A stretch of 64,000 bases of DNA from Candidatus Hodarchaeum mangrovi (GCA_016839515.1 JAEOUE010000127.1:28014-92013), one strand, 5' to 3'. Positions 1-9,643 are shown, counted from the first letter of the stretch. Program-made: numbers and translations. The notes: generated from the letters alone by a model not told the origin.

Positions 1-201
1 TTTGTTATATATACTTCCCCTATGACGGGTTATTTAATTGGTTTAGGAATTAGATTTTTTATGGTAATAAGTAATCCCTTCTCGCTTTTAAATTTGGACC
101 AAGAGCACAGATTACAAAAAAAGATGTATCTTCTTTCCCGAGGTATATTGAATTCAAATTTTCATCAAATCTCACAACTTGAAATACATATTCCAGTGTG
201 A
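1..201 (+). CDS. 3' end of an unknown gene (partial)
   Basis: Frame 1 is open from the window edge to a TGA at 199-201, giving the last 66 residues of a protein whose start lies outside the window. The visible part has a short hydrophobic stretch near YLIGLGIRFFMV, then a polar tail ending in HIPV. I do not recognise the family. The stop lies 6 bases before the GTG of the next gene, so the two are probably cotranscribed. The reading could be a chance open frame, but its length up to the edge and the tight spacing favour a real gene. Confidence 0.45.
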   Translation, partial: FVIYTSPMTGYLIGLGIRFFMVISNPFSLLNLDQEHRLQKKMYLLSRGILNSNFHQISQLEIHIPV

Positions 202-207
202 TAACCT

Positions 208-1011
208 GTGTTTTTCGTCACTCCTTCTTTTTTAAAAGAATTTAATAGATGTCCTCATGCTTTTTATTTACGAAGAATACAACACTTTGAATTAGGCTTC
301 TCAAAGGAAGTTGAAATGGAAATAATAGCATATCGAAAGATAGAAGAATATACGAAAGCATTTTTCACCATCTTATTTAATCCACCTTTAAGTTACTCAG
401 TTATCACTCATAGAGAAGAGATATCATATCTCTTAAAGGCAAGATTAACTTACAATTACTCATTAGAATCTTTGAACGAATTACTTGTTAGAAAATGTTT
501 TAGCTTTCTCGGATGGTTAATACAAGAACTTTGGGTTATGTTACCAAAAAATAAAAGACACCAAAAATATATTCATCCAAATAAAATTTATGAACTAATA
601 TTATCAGATCGATTGAAATTAAAAGGATGCCCTTCTCTAGTATTTTTACATCCAAATAATACTTATTTGCTTGTAATTCAATCTTTTAACTCGAATCCAA
701 TCTCAAATCGTCTTATAATTTCACAAGCTGCCATCTATTCCCAAATCTTATGGCAAAATGACAAAATAAAATCGAATGATTTTCTATATATCGATTATCA
801 GAGCAATCTAATCATTTATAGGAAATTTGTGCAAAAAGACTATCAAATTCTTTCAGATTTCCTTCAAGAATTTCATGATACCATTGAAGATGAATTATTT
901 GATTCTCCAAACACTAATAATTGTAAAACATGTGAATTCAGGCTAATATGTGAATTAACTGGTGATAAAAATCTCAACAATAATAGACTTAATTTTAGAA
1001 GGTTTTCTTGA
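208..1011 (+). CDS. Cas4/RecB-type PD-(D/E)XK fold protein with Fe-S cysteines, probably nuclease-dead
   Basis: The protein has the layout of Cas4/AddB-type exonucleases: an N-terminal cysteine in the typical context FNRCPHAFYLRR (about residue 15) and a C-terminal CKTCEFRLIC cluster (about residues 240-250), which together would bind a 4Fe-4S cluster. The core between them follows the PD-(D/E)XK strand order. However, where the Asp is expected I read GCPSLVFL, and where E-x-K is expected I read LLVIQSF, so the metal-binding Asp, Glu and Lys seem replaced. A QAAIYSQ segment matches the conserved Gln helix. Known family: single-strand DNA exonucleases in CRISPR adaptation or repair. Inference: a structural, DNA-binding Fe-S protein. 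The start is GTG; no ATG lies nearby. The 3' end overlaps the next gene by 50 bases. No CRISPR array is present. Confidence 0.6.
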   Translation: MFFVTPSFLKEFNRCPHAFYLRRIQHFELGFSKEVEMEIIAYRKIEEYTKAFFTILFNPPLSYSVITHREEISYLLKARLTYNYSLESLNELLVRKCFSFLGWLIQELWVMLPKNKRHQKYIHPNKIYELILSDRLKLKGCPSLVFLHPNNTYLLVIQSFNSNPISNRLIISQAAIYSQILWQNDKIKSNDFLYIDYQSNLIIYRKFVQKDYQILSDFLQEFHDTIEDELFDSPNTNNCKTCEFRLICELTGDKNLNNNRLNFRRFS

Positions 1012-1834
1012 TTTTCTTGTCTGGTACGCAGGAGAATTAAGTGGACCAGATATTATACTTATAGTATCTCATCAAGTATCTTACTATATAATTCTACAAA
1101 TAAAATTAATCCTATTCCCTTTCATAAAACGACTATTAAATTATTTATTTTTTCCATTTAGATGGATTCATGTCTATTTCCATATAACTGCTGCTAAAGA
1201 AATTTTAAATGAATTAGAGAAGAAAATAGAACAAGAAGATTTGGACCCGCTTCTTGATTCAGCCAATCTACGAGCTAGCTTAATTTCGGGATTAGATATT
1301 CCTGATGAGAACCCTGGATTGCTATTATCATTAAATAGATTGGAGCATGCAAAACGTGTAGTTTTTGCTCCTAGTCGCTTTGCATTAATAGCTTTTATCG
1401 CATATCTCTTAGTTTCACCTATTCTATTATCTAACAAAATTGTTTCTACCCAGCTTGGGGCACTAATTCATTTATATTTTTTCATTGGAATTTTTAGCGT
1501 TTTGATGCCTTCTATTAATGATTATTACTTTCTCTTCCATACTCTTCTTTTAGAGATGAATATTCCTTCAAAATATTTTTATATGTCAATTATTGTCTAT
1601 ATAATAGTCATTTTCGATACAGTTTGGCGAACTACTGACTTTTTTCTCTCTGTTTTAATAGGAACTATCTTTTTTATTGCCTATTTAATAGGATTATTTA
1701 TAATAGGGTATTTGGGTCAAATCAGGAAAGGAAAGAATTCAGCTATCTATTGGCTTCCTCTAAAAAGCTTACGAGAACTTATCTCGAAAGAATCAGAAAT
1801 AGATTTCCTTTCAATCGAAGATTTGGATCTATAA
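962..1834 (+). CDS. Integral membrane protein, unknown family
   Basis: I do not recognise the family. The 290-residue protein begins with an amphipathic or membrane-associated stretch (residues about 30-75), has a soluble charged helical segment (about 80-130, rich in Glu/Asp/Leu), and then four clear hydrophobic segments: FALIAFIAYLLVSPILL, LGALIHLYFFIGIFSVLM, MSIIVYIIVIF and a long C-terminal one ending near IGYLG. A short acidic tail follows (IDFLSIEDLDL). It starts at a GTG inside the end of the Cas4-like gene; there is no in-frame ATG until far downstream, so the 50-base overlap looks genuine. The overlap suggests cotranscription and translational coupling with that gene. It converges on the leftward operon 8 bases away. 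Confidence 0.7.
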   Translation: MIKISTIIDLILEGFLDFLVWYAGELSGPDIILIVSHQVSYYIILQIKLILFPFIKRLLNYLFFPFRWIHVYFHITAAKEILNELEKKIEQEDLDPLLDSANLRASLISGLDIPDENPGLLLSLNRLEHAKRVVFAPSRFALIAFIAYLLVSPILLSNKIVSTQLGALIHLYFFIGIFSVLMPSINDYYFLFHTLLLEMNIPSKYFYMSIIVYIIVIFDTVWRTTDFFLSVLIGTIFFIAYLIGLFIIGYLGQIRKGKNSAIYWLPLKSLRELISKESEIDFLSIEDLDL

Positions 1835-1842
1835 ATTTTCTT

Positions 1843-2547
1843 TTATGGAAGCAGAGAGCTTTGAGATGATCCTATCGATATGTTAAACAATTTTAATGTA
1901 ACTCTAAAGGTGGTATTTACTTTTTCAATAAAAAAATGAATAGGTGAGAAATCATGCAATAAGGTTCCATAAATATTCGAATTTTCGGATTTATTTTCAA
2001 TATCTGTTTTGTAGACAGTTGTTAAGATTGGTACTTTAGAATTTTCAGCAAGATATTTGAGATCAAGAAGATGTTCGAATATTCTTCTACTCCAGAATAT
2101 TTTTTCTTTGTGAAAATACTTTAGAAAATTAAGTGGAGATCCAAATAACGTATCAATAATGATCAAATTAAACAAACAATTTGATTCTGTGAGTTCACGA
2201 AAATAAATTAGCTGTTCTAAAAGTGTTTCAGGACTGATAAAGGTTATGCTTTCTAACTTATCAGATGATAAGAATCTGGAAAAAATAGAGTAGCGAAGAT
2301 TCCCAGAATGATCACAATAAAGAATTTTGATTTTTCTATCTTTTTTAAATGCCTGTAAAATACCTTGAAGACAAAAGCGCGACTTTCCACCCCCTGTATC
2401 TCCCCAAATAGTATGAATAAATCCAGGAATTAAACCTCCAATCTTCATATCAATAATATCAATCTCGAGAGGTATCGCATTTGTAGGATTCCAAAGTGAT
2501 ATTAGATTGTCAAATGACTGTAAATGTAAAGTGACCAGCTCATTCAC
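1843..2547 (-). CDS. RadB/KaiC-like RecA-fold ATPase
   Basis: A 234-residue RecA-fold protein of the size of archaeal RadB. The Walker A motif is intact (GDTGGGKS, about residues 48-55), preceded by the GGLIPGFIHTIWG strand typical of RadA/RadB/KaiC proteins (compare GGGFESGSITELAG in the RadA of this window). Walker B reads LIIIDT (about residue 130). There is no N-terminal helix-hairpin-helix domain, which fits RadB or a KaiC-like single-domain protein rather than RadA. Known role of RadB: recombination mediator acting with RadA. It starts at a GTG that overlaps the end of the upstream gene by 8 bases, and is the last gene of the leftward operon from 9392. Assignment to RadB versus another RecA paralog is inference. 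Confidence 0.65.
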   Translation of the reverse strand: MNELVTLHLQSFDNLISLWNPTNAIPLEIDIIDMKIGGLIPGFIHTIWGDTGGGKSRFCLQGILQAFKKDRKIKILYCDHSGNLRYSIFSRFLSSDKLESITFISPETLLEQLIYFRELTESNCLFNLIIIDTLFGSPLNFLKYFHKEKIFWSRRIFEHLLDLKYLAENSKVPILTTVYKTDIENKSENSNIYGTLLHDFSPIHFFIEKVNTTFRVTLKLFNISIGSSQSSLLP

Positions 2548-2971
2548 CTATTAAATCAATAGTTGTTGAATTAAGAATTTGAATTGACTTATTTCGGGTC
2601 AATAACAGAATATTAAAAGTTTCGGATAATTTTGAAAGATAAAATTCAATTTCAGGAAGAATATGATAGTAATGGAACATATTAATACAAATCGTAAAAA
2701 AATTATACTTTTTAGAACTTTGTAAATTTCCAGATTTAATTATTTCATTCAATAATTCTTCTGAATGTACATTGAGAAAGAAAAAATGAGAGGGACTAAA
2801 ATCTTGCGTTTCAAAGAGTGTATAAAATTCAGGAAGTTGAATGATTTGATAATCTATCCACAAGATTTTAGGAATTAGTAAATTTGACAGTTTAGTAAAT
2901 AAATGTTTAAGAGAATCCTTATATTCTCCAATCAGTAAATAAATATGTTTTTGGGGTAATGCTTCATCCAT
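2540..2971 (-). CDS. Small RecA-like fold candidate lacking a P-loop
   Basis: I do not recognise this 143-residue protein with certainty. It has alternating hydrophobic strands and helices: HIYLLIGEYKD, KILWIDY, HFFFLNVHSEEL, YNFFTICIN and FNILLLTRN. The order resembles a reduced RecA/RadB core, but the first strand turn (GEYKDS) is not a Walker A loop, so it would not bind ATP in the usual way. It overlaps the RadB-like gene by 8 bases and starts 10 bases after the preceding gene, so the two proteins are probably made together, perhaps as a heterodimer of an ATPase and a pseudo-ATPase. The fold call is inference from strand pattern and context. Confidence 0.6.
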   Translation of the reverse strand: MDEALPQKHIYLLIGEYKDSLKHLFTKLSNLLIPKILWIDYQIIQLPEFYTLFETQDFSPSHFFFLNVHSEELLNEIIKSGNLQSSKKYNFFTICINMFHYYHILPEIEFYLSKLSETFNILLLTRNKSIQILNSTTIDLIGE

Positions 2972-2981
2972 TCAAACTATC

Positions 2982-4022
2982 TCAATAATTATTATCTTGA
3001 TTTACTGGATTTAGAATTTCCTTTTCCTGTTGAACCACCATTTCTTGGTAAGCATAATAATAAGGAAATACAAACAAAATAAAAATTAAAACGGGCAACA
3101 TGATCCATCCTGGGATTGGGTGGTTAATAGGAAGAAAATTAGAGTGAGAATCTTTCTGAAATACTCCAGATAGTTTTAATTCTATCCTAACTGCTTTGGC
3201 ACTATCAAATCCATTATAATCTGGCTTAATTAAAATAAGAACTTCATTTATTGGATTAATTTCGGAACTAGATAAGGAATAATTGATAATAAGGGTATGG
3301 TCACCGATTCCATAATACCTTTGCTGATTAACTGTCACTGAATCAATTTCCAATTGGGTAAGTGTGATACGTAATGTACATAGCAATGAAAAATCAGTGG
3401 GAGGAGGTACTACAAATAAATATGAATGAATCGCTAGACTTTTCTCAAGAAATGTATATTTTTCTGGTTCAACAATAAAATATTGACTTGCTGGAAATAT
3501 ATCCAGAGAACTTAATTCCAACGGATTATAATAATCCATAGTAATAAGCTCAGCATTTATAATTTGAAAATTAATATTGGAAGTTCTCCAATTTATAGTA
3601 GGGTCTAATATTAAAGTTATAGAAAGCTTTAAGGAGTTTTCTGTTACACTCCCGAGAGGAAGATACAGTTGTTGAGCTAAAGAAAATTGATAGGATTCAC
3701 TTTCAGATAGAGAGATTTTCTCCATCAAATAAAATGTTCTTGTTTTGAATTGACCATTAATCTTTGCTTGAAGGGTTACACTACTTATAGGTTCACCATG
3801 GTTCTGAACAGTAAAATTTAATAAAACTATTTCTCTAGATCTAGTTAAAAGTACACTACGAATATATTCTTGATCCACTGTCGAAATTTGTTCATTAATA
3901 TAAAGATTATATCGATCTATTACATTCAGATTAGTTTGTTCATTCCCTAGAACAACTTGGATACCAGAACTTACTAAAAAACTAATAACAAGAAAAAAAG
4001 TAAAAATTTCGATTCTTTTCAT
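2982..4022 (-). CDS. Exported, C-terminally membrane-anchored protein
   Basis: The 346-residue product starts with a signal peptide (KR then FTFFLVISFLVSSGIQVVLG), has a beta-rich extracytoplasmic region of about 270 residues, and ends with a transmembrane segment (WIMLPVLIFILFVFPYYYAY) followed by a short polar cytoplasmic tail. The extracytoplasmic part has the alternating strand pattern of immunoglobulin-like or CARDB-like domains but no recognisable catalytic motif. The ATG overlaps the stop of the upstream hydrolase gene in a TAATG arrangement, so it is translationally coupled within the operon begun by the giant surface protein. Likely a cell-surface component; specific role unknown. 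Confidence 0.75.
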   Translation of the reverse strand: MKRIEIFTFFLVISFLVSSGIQVVLGNEQTNLNVIDRYNLYINEQISTVDQEYIRSVLLTRSREIVLLNFTVQNHGEPISSVTLQAKINGQFKTRTFYLMEKISLSESESYQFSLAQQLYLPLGSVTENSLKLSITLILDPTINWRTSNINFQIINAELITMDYYNPLELSSLDIFPASQYFIVEPEKYTFLEKSLAIHSYLFVVPPPTDFSLLCTLRITLTQLEIDSVTVNQQRYYGIGDHTLIINYSLSSSEINPINEVLILIKPDYNGFDSAKAVRIELKLSGVFQKDSHSNFLPINHPIPGWIMLPVLIFILFVFPYYYAYQEMVVQQEKEILNPVNQDNNY

Positions 4023-4594
4023 TAAATAATTCCCTCTAAAGTTATTAATATTAAACTAGAAAGATTTAGTGCTATTAAGAATAATCCTCCCCTAAAGAAA
4101 AAGGAGTTTGTTCTTTTTTCATTCTTATTCCACTTTGATAATGAGAAATACCGCCCATTCGAGAATTCTTTCCATACATAGTGCTTGACAGGATGGTTTG
4201 AAAATATCGATGTTTTTCCAAGAGGGATACCTGGAGCTGAAAAAGCGTCTAAAATCAAGTGGGAAATCCAGCTGATGAGAGCTAACCAAATTAGAACAGA
4301 AAAATCGGATCCCTCAGTTATATAGATTAATGGAAGAAAATATAGGACTGTTAGAGGTGAATGGGAGAGAGGATGACGATATTGAGTTAATGTAAATCGT
4401 TGGCTAAGATTAATTCTCTCAAATTTTGGACTAAAACCCAGATTCATATCAAGATAATTAGGAACGAGACTAAGAAAACCCAAAGGATATGATAGTAGAA
4501 AATAGAACCATAATTCAATAGTATCATGAATAAACGTTGACAGAAAGATGTTCATTAGCGCAACAGCGAAGGTTAGATGAGTTTGATTTTTCAT
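4022..4594 (-). CDS. YdjM/DUF457-type membrane-bound metal-dependent hydrolase
   Basis: The 190-residue protein carries the signature of YdjM-like (LexA-binding inner-membrane hydrolase, DUF457) proteins: an N-terminal THLTFAVAL helix with His, a LVPNYLD turn, the RHPLSHSPL histidine motif (about residues 73-81) and SHLILDAFSAPGIPL (about residues 111-125). About four hydrophobic segments are visible, ending in LFLIALNLSSLILITL. Known family: integral membrane proteins with conserved His/Asp residues that suggest a metal-dependent phosphoesterase, substrate generally undefined. It lies 4 bases downstream of the giant surface protein gene and overlaps the next gene by one base (TAATG), so it belongs to the surface-protein operon. 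Confidence 0.8.
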   Translation of the reverse strand: MKNQTHLTFAVALMNIFLSTFIHDTIELWFYFLLSYPLGFLSLVPNYLDMNLGFSPKFERINLSQRFTLTQYRHPLSHSPLTVLYFLPLIYITEGSDFSVLIWLALISWISHLILDAFSAPGIPLGKTSIFSNHPVKHYVWKEFSNGRYFSLSKWNKNEKRTNSFFFRGGLFLIALNLSSLILITLEGII

Positions 4595-4598
4595 AGGA

Positions 4599-7500
4599 TT
4601 AATCTCGCCTCCTTCGTTTAAATAATCTTCCCCCTATAACTGTAATTGCGAAAATAATACCTGAAAGACCTATTTCAAATAATGGATTGTTTGTAAAATT
4701 ATTAATGAAGGATTTAAGATTTGAGGAACTTTCCTTGATATAAGAAGAACTCATTGATTCAGTTGTAGATATAAAAATAGTTAAAGAGTCTAAAACCAAC
4801 TCACACTCCTGATTTATATCATCAAATACTCTAATAATAACAGAATAATACCCCTGAGCTAAATATATACCAAAAAAGTAATGAGTTCCATTGTAGGATG
4901 GATTATTAAATCTTAATTCATTAATATCAATAGTAATAGACTTAACTGCATAATCATCAATAATTTCAAACGCAAAATACCAGTACTGCTCAAAATATCT
5001 ATCATTTTCTGGAATATGATTGATGGAATATGATTTGATTTGAGGAGGATAATCAGAGTTATTGAACAATCCGTGATATGCATTAACACATCCAGTTATG
5101 TCCTCAATGAAAATAGAATAGTTCCAAACTCCTGGATAAAGATCAGGGGTTTCAATTTCCCAATCAAAGTATAATCCAGAAAGCGATGAATACGTTAAAA
5201 CTCCTCTGCCCTGTATTTCTGAAGTTGAATTAGATAATATTATCTTAACAGATTCAGTATTAATAGATGAATTTTGTTTAAAACCCCTTAGTTCTAATAT
5301 AAATGAATTTCTACTAACAATAAAACTATCAATTTCAATGTTGGGAGCATACCAAGTTGATTTGTAAAAGAATTTTCCAGATGGTTGAGAATTATCCCAT
5401 GGATACCAAACTAGAATTTCAAAGGTATAATTATTTGGAGATAAAGGCAAGTTTGATACCCAACGATTCCAAAAAGGTTCAAAAGTTAATGGATAGATTG
5501 AATCATCAATAATTAGCTTAACCTGATCCACAGGAAGTGAATAAGAGTTGATTCTTAAAAAAAATTCATAAAACGATCCTTGGTAATTTATACTAATAGT
5601 ATCTAGGATAGGATCAAGTGGATTCCATTCAAGATTGAATAACCGAAGGTCATATTTGTTATTCACTGTACAGGCAAAAATGGTAATTTCCCAAATTCCT
5701 GGAGTGGGTAAGACAATTGAAGCACGATAATTTTGGTAAAAAGAACTCCAGTGAAGAATCGATATCATGCTTCCATTGATAAGAACACCAGCTTGAGCAA
5801 AGTCAGGATTAGCAACAACCTCTGCTTGGATTAAATAACCCCCAGTTTCATTTATTTTTGTTAGTGTGGGATTAAGTAGTAATTCAATTGCTTCAACAAT
5901 GGAAAAAATAATTTTTTTTGTTTTGAAGTTTCTTGCTTCATCAAATGCCCAAACTTGTAATTCATAGGAACCAAAACTGAGAACTAGCGAAATTGGCTGA
6001 TTATAGGTCTGATTATAGGTATGAACTCCTATAATATTCCATAGAATTGTTGTACCATTCGTAGAAAATGAAATCAAGATTTCCCCTGTATAGGATTGAT
6101 TATGGGGGGAATAGACTTTAAGACTTGGAGGGATAGTATCAATACTGAAATATGCACGCTTTATCACATAATTCCCAGCAGGGTCAGATACTTTCACTGT
6201 GAGATTGTATGAGCCATCATCCAAGGTGAGTTCCATTTCGTTATAACCAATAATTTCTCCATCTAGGAACAATTCTACTATATTTTCGTCTGTTAGATAT
6301 TTAATATGTACATTTTTCTCTCCATAGGTACAGTTTGTTGGAGAAAGAAGAGCTAATGAAGGAGAAGTTGTATCCACTGAAAAAGAAACAAACTCGTAAG
6401 TGATCATACCATCTTGATTAAAACCAAACACATGTAGGGTATAATCACCTTGACCTAATGATCGATAAGTCGTTTTCATCCAAGTAGAATTCAAACTATC
6501 AATAGGTTCAATAAAATAAGAATAATTATTCGCATTTCCCGAGAGAGCGATCTCAATTATTGAACCATAAATTTGGTTTAGAGGGGATAAAATTATCACA
6601 TTTGATGGGACTGAATGGATTATAATAATAAAAACACTACTAGTTGATTGTGAATAATAATTGGTAGAACTTAAGTTAGTTTTAACCCTAATATAATAAA
6701 TTCCTGGAGTAGAAAATAGTACGGAAAAATAAAAAGCTCCACTGCCTGAAGAAGAATCAACTTGGGTATTTGTTCCATTAATTTCAAGAATAATATCCTG
6801 ATTTGGAATAGGACCCGATACTTCACCAATTACTATCCCATCTATATTAGTGGATAAGTTAACATAAGTTTCACTTGGAACAGAAAGAGAAAGAAAGAGT
6901 TCTTCAAAAACTGTTATAGAAAGAGTCTTTTCATGATCATAAACGAAAGGGGCGGTAGAAATTACTTTAAGAGTCTTAATTCCGCGAGAAAAAAAGGTAT
7001 AAGAATAATTATACACACCTGCAGGTTGCCAGTCTTTCCATAACTGATTTGTAATCCAAATCTGAAATTGTTCATTACAGGTTACTTTAAAATAAAAAGG
7101 GTTGTTGACATTTCCATTAGTACTTGCTTGAATTGTAATCTGAGGGATCATCCATATCTCTGAATAGTCATATTTTGTATTAAATGGACCAACAGCTCGT
7201 ATGGTAATAGGTCCTTTATATAAAGTAGGTACAGACCAATTATAAGATCCAAATCCAGTTGCATTAAGTTTGATGGAACTGATTGGAGTCCATACAGATT
7301 CTCCACTTATTTGCCAAGAAAGATTCACAAGATCACTCAATCCACCAGCTAGTAAAATCACCGTCCATTTTCCTCCTACAATCTCTGAATCTATAAAGAT
7401 CGATAATGGAGGTCTTACGGTGAAGCTAAGAATAGGTTTATTTATAGATGAATAGAATAATTTGACTGGATTACCATTGTACTTGAACTCAATTAAATGT

Positions 7501-9392
7501 AACCCAATTTGAGCAGAACCTGTTATCACATAATCAAATAAAAAAATTCCTTCTTCATTGGTAATATTTGATCCTAAGGTACTTCCTGAAGTAGTATCAG
7601 TTATGGTTATTATCTCATTGATTAGTTTTGTACCCAATTCATCAACTAATTGTCCCCATAATCGGATTGTCTGTCCCTTGACGACTTCAGATGTATTACA
7701 TCCGATATTTTCAAAGTGAGGATTAGAAAAAATAGTTAGATAAAAATATTCGATATGAGAGTCATATCGTTGTGAACCTGAATATAAAACAACATAAGGA
7801 GAGATACCAAGGGGATGAGACAAGGGAATTTGATATTCGATTTCAACTCCGGGTGTACAGTTTTTCGTTTGAATAATTGATCCGTTTAAGAAAGTAAGAG
7901 AAATTTGTCCTTCACTAAGAGCCATAGCCCCAGAAAGAACAGTAACTTGAATAATAGTTAATGAATTTCTTGCTATACTAGTTTCATACGTTAAATCAAA
8001 AATTGTATTTCCTTTTACGATAAGAATGAAACTCTTTGTTGTATTCATCAAATAAGGAATTAACGAATGTGTGTGAAAAGCAAAGTGATGACTCCCAACT
8101 GTTGCATTTTGAGGAATTACGTATTCAATAGTTACAAAACCATCCTGATTGGTAGATTTATTAACAATTGAATAATCATCAGTAATATCAAATAATTCAA
8201 TTCTACATTCGACAGGATGTGTGTGTATATCATCTTCAGTTGCATATATAGAAAAACGTACAGTCTCTCCTTGTCGAAATTCAGAGCTATTAGTTACATA
8301 TTCAATTCGAATTTGATCCACAATATCGATATATGAAGAGACATTGGCATAAACATGATTATTACTTGGATCCAACAGCTCTGTCATAATTTGAAGATTC
8401 CCAATGGGAACAGAGCTATTTGGGTTGAAGAGATTCGTTATTGTACGTGAAGACACTAGATTCCGAGCAAATTCAAAAACTTGTGAAGTTTGATAGAAAG
8501 ACCGTAATACTAACCCAAAAGGATGATCACCAAGAATAATCGTGGTAAGCTCAAGCTGATCAATATTTCGTTGAAGCATCGAGGAGTTTAACGTTTGACT
8601 CAATGTAAATCCATTACTCATTACTGTAACAGGAATTAATGGAGAAGTGGAGGGTTGTGTCATACTTTGATCGCTTCCTGTATATTCAGCTAGGATGAAA
8701 TTAATCCCCAGTGGAGTAAATATAGGAAATATATAATCAAAAGAAAAATTATAAGTTGTTGGATCAGAACCCGCTATATAAGGGAGTGGTCCATAGGTAT
8801 GAATGACAGGATTGCCAGAGAGGTTCAAATTTCGAACAAACACATAACCATCTTTAAAGAACCAACTATAAGGAATAATAACTTCAATGGTTATAGTAAG
8901 TGATGCATTTTTATAAACAACAGAGGAATTAAGAGAAAGAGAAGTGGAAGTGGAACGATAATCACCTGGTAGATATTCCTCAAAAATAACTTCACAGTAA
9001 TTCACAGAAGATAAATAATCCCCTGAACTAAAAAATTCCCCTTGAAAAAAATGAGTACCTAAAGGATTGGTAGAGTTAACCAACCATGTCAATTGCAACT
9101 CACCATCCAGTAAAATCCCCGATATGTATTCAGAAGTATTCAAATCAGTTACTCTAACTATTCCCGTTGAGACAGGATCATATTCATGATAAACCCAAAT
9201 AAAAAAGATTATGACATCATTTTCTTTCACTATCCCTTGAGAAGCACTAATTGTTAATTCAGTACTAATTGATAATCCAAAAACCGAAGTAAGAGAAAAA
9301 TTGGGAGTGAAGAGTGATAAGAGAAAACATCCCAATATTAAAACTCGAGATAAAATTCTCTGATTCAATCCATGCATAATATTTTTCCTCAT
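4599..9392 (-). CDS. Giant cell-surface protein with repeated Ig-like beta domains
   Basis: The 1,597-residue product has an N-terminal signal peptide (VLILGCFLLSLFTPNFSL), a very long Ser/Thr/Asn-rich beta-strand region, and a C-terminal transmembrane helix (GLSGIIFAITVIGG) with a stop-transfer KRRRRD. The middle shows many repeated units resembling bacterial Ig-like/cadherin-like domains, with recurring phrases such as FSVDTTSPSLALLSP and FSIDTIPPSLKVYSP about 90 residues apart, and many N-x-S/T sites. Likely an S-layer-associated or adhesive surface protein. It is the first gene of a leftward operon. M1 at 9392 has no clear ribosome binding site, while M6 at 9377 is preceded by GAGG, so translation may start there. 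No enzymatic motif seen. Confidence 0.8.
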   Translation of the reverse strand: MRKNIMHGLNQRILSRVLILGCFLLSLFTPNFSLTSVFGLSISTELTISASQGIVKENDVIIFFIWVYHEYDPVSTGIVRVTDLNTSEYISGILLDGELQLTWLVNSTNPLGTHFFQGEFFSSGDYLSSVNYCEVIFEEYLPGDYRSTSTSLSLNSSVVYKNASLTITIEVIIPYSWFFKDGYVFVRNLNLSGNPVIHTYGPLPYIAGSDPTTYNFSFDYIFPIFTPLGINFILAEYTGSDQSMTQPSTSPLIPVTVMSNGFTLSQTLNSSMLQRNIDQLELTTIILGDHPFGLVLRSFYQTSQVFEFARNLVSSRTITNLFNPNSSVPIGNLQIMTELLDPSNNHVYANVSSYIDIVDQIRIEYVTNSSEFRQGETVRFSIYATEDDIHTHPVECRIELFDITDDYSIVNKSTNQDGFVTIEYVIPQNATVGSHHFAFHTHSLIPYLMNTTKSFILIVKGNTIFDLTYETSIARNSLTIIQVTVLSGAMALSEGQISLTFLNGSIIQTKNCTPGVEIEYQIPLSHPLGISPYVVLYSGSQRYDSHIEYFYLTIFSNPHFENIGCNTSEVVKGQTIRLWGQLVDELGTKLINEIITITDTTSGSTLGSNITNEEGIFLFDYVITGSAQIGLHLIEFKYNGNPVKLFYSSINKPILSFTVRPPLSIFIDSEIVGGKWTVILLAGGLSDLVNLSWQISGESVWTPISSIKLNATGFGSYNWSVPTLYKGPITIRAVGPFNTKYDYSEIWMIPQITIQASTNGNVNNPFYFKVTCNEQFQIWITNQLWKDWQPAGVYNYSYTFFSRGIKTLKVISTAPFVYDHEKTLSITVFEELFLSLSVPSETYVNLSTNIDGIVIGEVSGPIPNQDIILEINGTNTQVDSSSGSGAFYFSVLFSTPGIYYIRVKTNLSSTNYYSQSTSSVFIIIIHSVPSNVIILSPLNQIYGSIIEIALSGNANNYSYFIEPIDSLNSTWMKTTYRSLGQGDYTLHVFGFNQDGMITYEFVSFSVDTTSPSLALLSPTNCTYGEKNVHIKYLTDENIVELFLDGEIIGYNEMELTLDDGSYNLTVKVSDPAGNYVIKRAYFSIDTIPPSLKVYSPHNQSYTGEILISFSTNGTTILWNIIGVHTYNQTYNQPISLVLSFGSYELQVWAFDEARNFKTKKIIFSIVEAIELLLNPTLTKINETGGYLIQAEVVANPDFAQAGVLINGSMISILHWSSFYQNYRASIVLPTPGIWEITIFACTVNNKYDLRLFNLEWNPLDPILDTISINYQGSFYEFFLRINSYSLPVDQVKLIIDDSIYPLTFEPFWNRWVSNLPLSPNNYTFEILVWYPWDNSQPSGKFFYKSTWYAPNIEIDSFIVSRNSFILELRGFKQNSSINTESVKIILSNSTSEIQGRGVLTYSSLSGLYFDWEIETPDLYPGVWNYSIFIEDITGCVNAYHGLFNNSDYPPQIKSYSINHIPENDRYFEQYWYFAFEIIDDYAVKSITIDINELRFNNPSYNGTHYFFGIYLAQGYYSVIIRVFDDINQECELVLDSLTIFISTTESMSSSYIKESSSNLKSFINNFTNNPLFEIGLSGIIFAITVIGGRLFKRRRRD

Positions 9393-9632
9393 TAGTAATC
9401 TGGATTTTAATTTAAATATTAATAATCTAAAAATTATATTAATATATAAATACTATAAATATAAATCAATAATCAAGTAAAATATCCAATTGTCAACTAG
9501 TTTGAATATTTAAAACCCCCCACTATCCTAAATCTTAAATTGAGAATAAAAAATATCAATCTTTCACAGAGATTAGTAATTATAGATTTAATAGGACATA
9601 GGAATTGAATTAATCCTTTTTACAATTTTTTT

Positions 9633-9643
9633 GATATATAAAG
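9633..9643 (+). promoter_or_regulatory. radA: TATA box of radA operon
   Basis: GATATATAAAG lies about 50 bases upstream of the first radA ATG, a placement that predicts transcription start near 9660-9668 and a short leader. The region to the left (9393-9632) is extremely AT-rich and also holds TATA-like runs on the minus strand for the giant surface protein, so this 290-base interval is a divergent promoter region. Position is read by eye; no transcript data. Confidence 0.5.

Noticed and set aside
208-1011. A CRISPR-Cas locus suggested by the Cas4-like protein
   Set aside because: No direct-repeat/spacer array, Cas1, Cas2 or effector gene is visible in the window; the protein fits a stand-alone RecB-like family.
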